A stretch of 9,806 bases of DNA from Treponema sp. (lineage in GTDB: Bacteria > Spirochaetota > Spirochaetia > Treponematales > Breznakiellaceae). Numbering within the stretch: position 1 is the stretch's first letter; each line of letters begins with the position of its first letter. The stretch is taken from the NCBI GenBank assembly GCA_031290325.1, contig JAITNU010000115.1, positions 1-9,806 on the forward strand, read 5' to 3'. The translations under genes and the position numbers were made by a program. Below the pieces are notes generated by a model. It was given only the letters and a program-made list of their open reading frames with translations. It searched no databases and was not told the DNA's origin. Of this stretch, positions 7,198 to 9,806 are shown piece after piece.

Positions 7198-7205
7198 TCT
7201 GTGAT

Positions 7206-9647
7206 ATGAAACGAATTGCTTTTTTCCTGGTGGTCTGCCTGGCTGCGATACCGGTTTCTGCGCAAAACACCTTTGAAAGCGCCTTGAACGAGGCGGTGGC
7301 GGATATACGACAGAAGTTGCCCCAGAACGTCACGGTTGCGGTGCCTGATTTTGTTATCCCACAGGATGTGATGGCGGAACAGTCTGCGGTCCAGTTGTCG
7401 GATTACCTCATCGCCGAACTCAGCTCCAGACTGGTTAATACCAGGCGTTTTAAAGTGCTGGAACGGCAGAAAATTAATATGAACGTGGTAAAAAGTTCCC
7501 TGGGCTTTGACGCTTCAGGGGATGTGTCGGATGAGTCGGCCCAGAGGATAGGACACTTTCTGGGCGCTCAGTACCTGGTTATCGGGTCTTTAAAGATGTA
7601 CGGCCAGCAGATCCAGTTCTATGTGGAAACCGTGAAGGCTGAGGATACCGAGAAGATCGCCTCTACTTCGAAACCCATAAGCCGGAGCGAACTGAGCGCC
7701 TTTTATAGCACTCAGGCATGGCCCCAGCCGGCCTCGTTCAGCGGCAAAACCATTACCACCAGTGATACGGGGGTGTATGTGGGTATCGTGTCTTTCGGCG
7801 ATGAGGCAGATGACCTGACGCGGGGCACTCCGGTATTCCTGGACGCCAAGGGCTTAGAGCGTATCAACACCATTCTGGATAGGGATTACAAACGTACCAC
7901 CAGACCTGGAACCGTGCTCTTTTACGGCGTCCACCGGGCCTTGGCTTCCCTGTCCGCCAACGCTGGGAAGTATCCCCTGAACCTTGACGGCGTGTACCTG
8001 CTGACCTTTACAGACGGGCTGGACGCAGGTTCCACCGGGTTTTTATCACCAGTGGAGAATCAGGATTTCAGCGACAAGTATGAAAGTGATTACCAGGCCT
8101 ATTTGCAGGGGCAGATTATGAACCGTCCGGTGGCGGGCCGGGCGATTACGGCGTACAGCGCAGGAGTGCGGGGAAGCGATGTGCAGGACACGGCCCTGTT
8201 CAGGAGTTCCCTCTCAGGGCTTGCCAGTAGTCCGGGTAATTTCTTTGAACTGAGCAATTTTTCCCAATTGAACCTGCGCTTTGATGCGATAGCGAAGAAT
8301 TTGACCGTAACCACGGAGAATACGACCTTTGAGCTGCGAACCCCCAGTTTCAGCAGGGGCACGAAAATCAGGATGACCTTTGACAGCGTGACCAGTGCGG
8401 ACGTTTCGAAGCGGTATGTGGAGGGAACCGTGGCGTCAACCCCCAACCGGACCTTCAAGCTGACGAACGTCGTTTTCAGCGGTACCAGTTCTGACGCAGG
8501 GCTGGAGATTGAGGGCGTTATGAACGGGAATGAAGTGATCTACACTTTTCCCAATTTTAAAGGGTTTAATTCTACGGCAGACAGGCAGGTGAAGCAGTGG
8601 ACCCAGCGGAACGGGAGCACGGTGTGGCAGGTAAACAGCGAATATGAGACGGAAGATTCAACCAAAACCAGGACGGAGACGAAATCAGCGGTGGTGTACA
8701 TAGCGCTGGACAGCAGCCGGTCCTTAAGCGACAACGACGTAGAAGCGGTGCGGACGGCGATGAAGCAGTTTGTGCGGACTTTGTACGAGCGTTCACAGAA
8801 CAAGCCTGCGCCGGCAGTACAGCAGATAACGTCGTCTCAGACCACGTCTTCCATGCCGGCTAATTTTGTCCGCATAGCCGGCGGAACCTTTACGATGGGC
8901 AGCCCTGCGTCAGAGGTCTCACGATATGATAATGAAGTACAGCATCAAGTAACGATAAGCAGGCCATTTTACCTCAGTAAGTACGAAGTAACCCAGAAAG
9001 AATGGGTGGAGGTAATGGGGAGCAATCCGAGTTTTTTCAAGGGGGATGATCTGCCGGTAGAACAGGTGAGTTGGTATGACGTTATTGAGTACTGCAATAA
9101 GCGGAGTGAAAAAGAAAGACTGACGCCTGCGTATACGATAGACAAGACGCGGAGTGATGTGAACAACACCAACGGCAGTGATAACGTGAAATGGGTGGTA
9201 ACGTGGAACCGGAACGCGAATGGCTACCGGTTGCCCACCGAGGCGGAGTGGGAGCTGGCGTGTCGCGCCGGAACAACGACGCCGTTTTACACGGGGAACA
9301 ACATCACCACTAACCACGCGAATTATAACGGGAACAATCCGTACAACAACAACGCGAAGGGTGAATATCGTGGCAAGACCTGGACGGTAGGAAGTGGAAC
9401 GCCGAACCCCTGGGGACTGTATAATATGAGCGGGAATGTCTGGGAGTGGTGCTGGGATTGGTATGGGGGCTATTCGAGTAGCGCTCAGACTGACCCCCTG
9501 GGCGCGTCCTCGGGCACGTACCGCGTGGAGCGCGGCGGGAGCTGGTACTACGGTGGCCAGAACCTGCGCTCGGCGTATCGGGGCTACAACACTCCGTCTG
9601 GCCGGAGCGACCACTTCGGTTTTCGCCTAGCCCGCCCCAGTTTATAA
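7206..9647 (+). CDS. Exported CsgG/LpoB-like, VWA-like, FGE-fold multidomain protein
   Basis: An 813-residue exported protein. Residues 1-19 are a signal peptide ending VSA before Gln20. Residues about 41-160 resemble the CsgG/LpoB-like fold, with VAVPDF, LSDYLIAELSSRLV, FKVLERQ, DESAQRIGHFLGAQYLVIGSL. Residues about 188-365 look VWA-like: VGIVSFGDEAD, the PGTVLFYGVHRAL helix, LLTFTDGLDAGS, and ITAYSAGVRGSDV. A beta-rich stretch (370-495) is followed by VVYIALDSSRSLS (497-508), a DxSxS metal-site motif at D502/S504/S506. After a Pro/Thr/Ser linker, residues 550-810 form an FGE/SUMF1 domain (GGTFTMGS, YEVTQKEW, RLPTEAEWELACRAG, WGLYNMSGNVWEW, VERGGSW, GFRLA). FGE's catalytic Cys pair is absent near the C terminus, so sulfatase activation is unlikely; ligand binding in the periplasm or at the surface is more plausible. 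The last ~35 residues resemble a retroelement-diversified variable region. It is single-gene and divergent from the restriction-modification cassette. Confidence 0.88.
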   Translation: MKRIAFFLVVCLAAIPVSAQNTFESALNEAVADIRQKLPQNVTVAVPDFVIPQDVMAEQSAVQLSDYLIAELSSRLVNTRRFKVLERQKINMNVVKSSLGFDASGDVSDESAQRIGHFLGAQYLVIGSLKMYGQQIQFYVETVKAEDTEKIASTSKPISRSELSAFYSTQAWPQPASFSGKTITTSDTGVYVGIVSFGDEADDLTRGTPVFLDAKGLERINTILDRDYKRTTRPGTVLFYGVHRALASLSANAGKYPLNLDGVYLLTFTDGLDAGSTGFLSPVENQDFSDKYESDYQAYLQGQIMNRPVAGRAITAYSAGVRGSDVQDTALFRSSLSGLASSPGNFFELSNFSQLNLRFDAIAKNLTVTTENTTFELRTPSFSRGTKIRMTFDSVTSADVSKRYVEGTVASTPNRTFKLTNVVFSGTSSDAGLEIEGVMNGNEVIYTFPNFKGFNSTADRQVKQWTQRNGSTVWQVNSEYETEDSTKTRTETKSAVVYIALDSSRSLSDNDVEAVRTAMKQFVRTLYERSQNKPAPAVQQITSSQTTSSMPANFVRIAGGTFTMGSPASEVSRYDNEVQHQVTISRPFYLSKYEVTQKEWVEVMGSNPSFFKGDDLPVEQVSWYDVIEYCNKRSEKERLTPAYTIDKTRSDVNNTNGSDNVKWVVTWNRNANGYRLPTEAEWELACRAGTTTPFYTGNNITTNHANYNGNNPYNNNAKGEYRGKTWTVGSGTPNPWGLYNMSGNVWEWCWDWYGGYSSSAQTDPLGASSGTYRVERGGSWYYGGQNLRSAYRGYNTPSGRSDHFGFRLARPSL
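9519..9626 (+). other. Putative DGR-type variable region within the FGE domain
   Basis: In related FGE-fold target domains, as I remember them, the end of the protein is Asn-rich around GGSW...QNLRSA.R...TP..R...GFRL. Here the invariant parts are kept but the Asn positions have changed. The codons there are TAC at 9519, 9546, 9549 and 9585, GGT at 9552, GGC at 9582 and 9600, AGC at 9606, GAC at 9609, CAC at 9612 and TTC at 9615. All keep C or T in the third base and can arise from AAC/AAT by changing only the first two adenines, the mark of adenine-directed mutagenic retrohoming. Codons between them are unaffected. No template repeat or reverse transcriptase is in the window, so ordinary divergence between paralogues remains possible. 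Confidence 0.5.
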
Positions 9648-9684
9648 GCCCGGCCCAGCAAGCCCAGCATAGTAGCTGCGGCGA

Positions 9685-9718
9685 CATGCCCCCACCAGCC
9701 GGGACGGCAGGGGGCATG
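9685..9718 (+). repeat. Perfect 9-bp inverted repeat 38 bp after the FGE-protein stop
   Basis: CATGCCCCC (9685-9693) pairs exactly with GGGGGCATG (9710-9718) across a 16-nt loop. No T tract follows, so it is a poor Rho-independent terminator. It may protect the mRNA 3' end, or act as the hairpin/cruciform found downstream of DGR variable regions. Confidence 0.65.
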
Positions 9719-9765
9719 GAGCAGCAGCACGGGAGGGCGCGGGGGAATTAACCGGGGGGGGTTCA

Positions 9766-9784
9766 GGGGGGCCTATGGCCCCCC
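9766..9784 (+). repeat. Perfect 8-bp GC hairpin with 3-nt loop
   Basis: GGGGGGCC (9766-9773) and GGCCCCCC (9777-9784) pair perfectly around the loop TAT. The stem is all G-C and would be very stable, but it is followed by GATCGCGAC instead of a T run. It could be a transcription end, an RNA-processing barrier, or a recognition structure. Stem length and loop size resemble the hairpins described beside DGR target sites, although it lies about 120 bp beyond the stop. Confidence 0.65.
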
Positions 9785-9806
9785 GATCGCGACAAAAATG
9801 AGAAAA

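Larger units (their letters stand above)
9648..9806 (+). other. G-rich non-coding tail
   Basis: The 159 bases after the last stop hold no convincing gene. They contain two inverted repeats, a short direct repeat (GCCCAGCA at 9653-9660 and 9662-9669) and a dense series of G runs from 9731 to 9771 (3, 3, 5, 8 and 6 Gs) that could fold into a G-quadruplex. An ATG at 9798 is followed by AGA AAA before the window ends and could start a gene, but it has no Shine-Dalgarno. Confidence 0.5.

Noticed and set aside
9286..9356. AAC-rich segment encoding Asn-rich residues about 698-716 as a second variable or template repeat
   Set aside because: Asn-rich loops at this place are usual for FGE-type domains as I know them, and there is no matching second copy in the window.
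8919..9717. Minus-strand open frames (231 and 135 codons) opposite the FGE domain and its downstream tail
   Set aside because: Low-complexity, Arg/Pro/Ser-rich shadows of a compositionally biased coding sequence and its G-rich tail, with no domain and no Shine-Dalgarno.
9685..9784. Rho-independent terminator after the FGE-protein gene
   Set aside because: Strong stems exist but neither is followed by a T tract on either strand, so I list them as inverted repeats only.
9648..9806. DGR template repeat inside the downstream tail
   Set aside because: No stretch resembles 9519-9626 with adenines at the variable positions; any template must be outside the window.

Overview
The window reads like spirochaete DNA, most likely a Treponema (possibly one of the termite-gut group). 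The pointers are indirect: a MurA with Asp instead of Cys in its active-site loop (known in Borrelia), a relaxed lipobox on a predicted lipoprotein, and a large exported protein joining a CsgG/LpoB-like domain to a formylglycine-generating-enzyme (FGE/SUMF1) fold, a combination I associate with treponemes. The genus is an inference. There are eight protein-coding genes, no RNA genes, no CRISPR array and no insertion sequence. No gene-free stretch exceeds 159 bases.

Left part (1-2211, minus strand): a PHP-domain phosphoesterase followed by murA, the first committed enzyme of peptidoglycan synthesis. A promoter-like sequence in the 60-70 bp gap suggests murA can be transcribed on its own. Middle left (2258-4869, plus strand): three tightly spaced genes, probably one operon diverging from the PHP gene. 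They encode an ATZ/TRZ-type amidohydrolase, a Nim-like flavin-binding split-barrel protein, and an unrecognised predicted lipoprotein whose ribosome binding site overlaps the previous stop codon.

Middle right (7027-4877, minus strand): a two-gene restriction-modification cassette. A DpnM/Dam-type adenine methyltransferase is followed 3 nt later by a translationally coupled PD-(D/E)xK nuclease with a probable winged-helix region. The nuclease does not resemble DpnII/MboI as I remember them. The cassette ends tail to tail with the lipoprotein gene, with only 7 bp between the stops.

Right part (7206-9806, plus strand): a good sigma70-type promoter and Shine-Dalgarno site drive an 813-residue exported protein. 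It has a signal peptide, a CsgG/LpoB-like domain, a VWA-like region whose metal-site motif (DxSxS) comes last, and a C-terminal FGE/C-type-lectin-like domain without the FGE catalytic cysteines. Its last ~35 residues look like the variable region of a diversity-generating retroelement (DGR) target: nearly every position where related domains carry Asn has a codon one or two adenine substitutions away from AAC/AAT. Downstream are two perfect GC-rich inverted repeats in an extremely G-rich tail. Neither a reverse transcriptase nor a template repeat lies inside the window, so the DGR reading is a testable hypothesis and the most exciting lead here.
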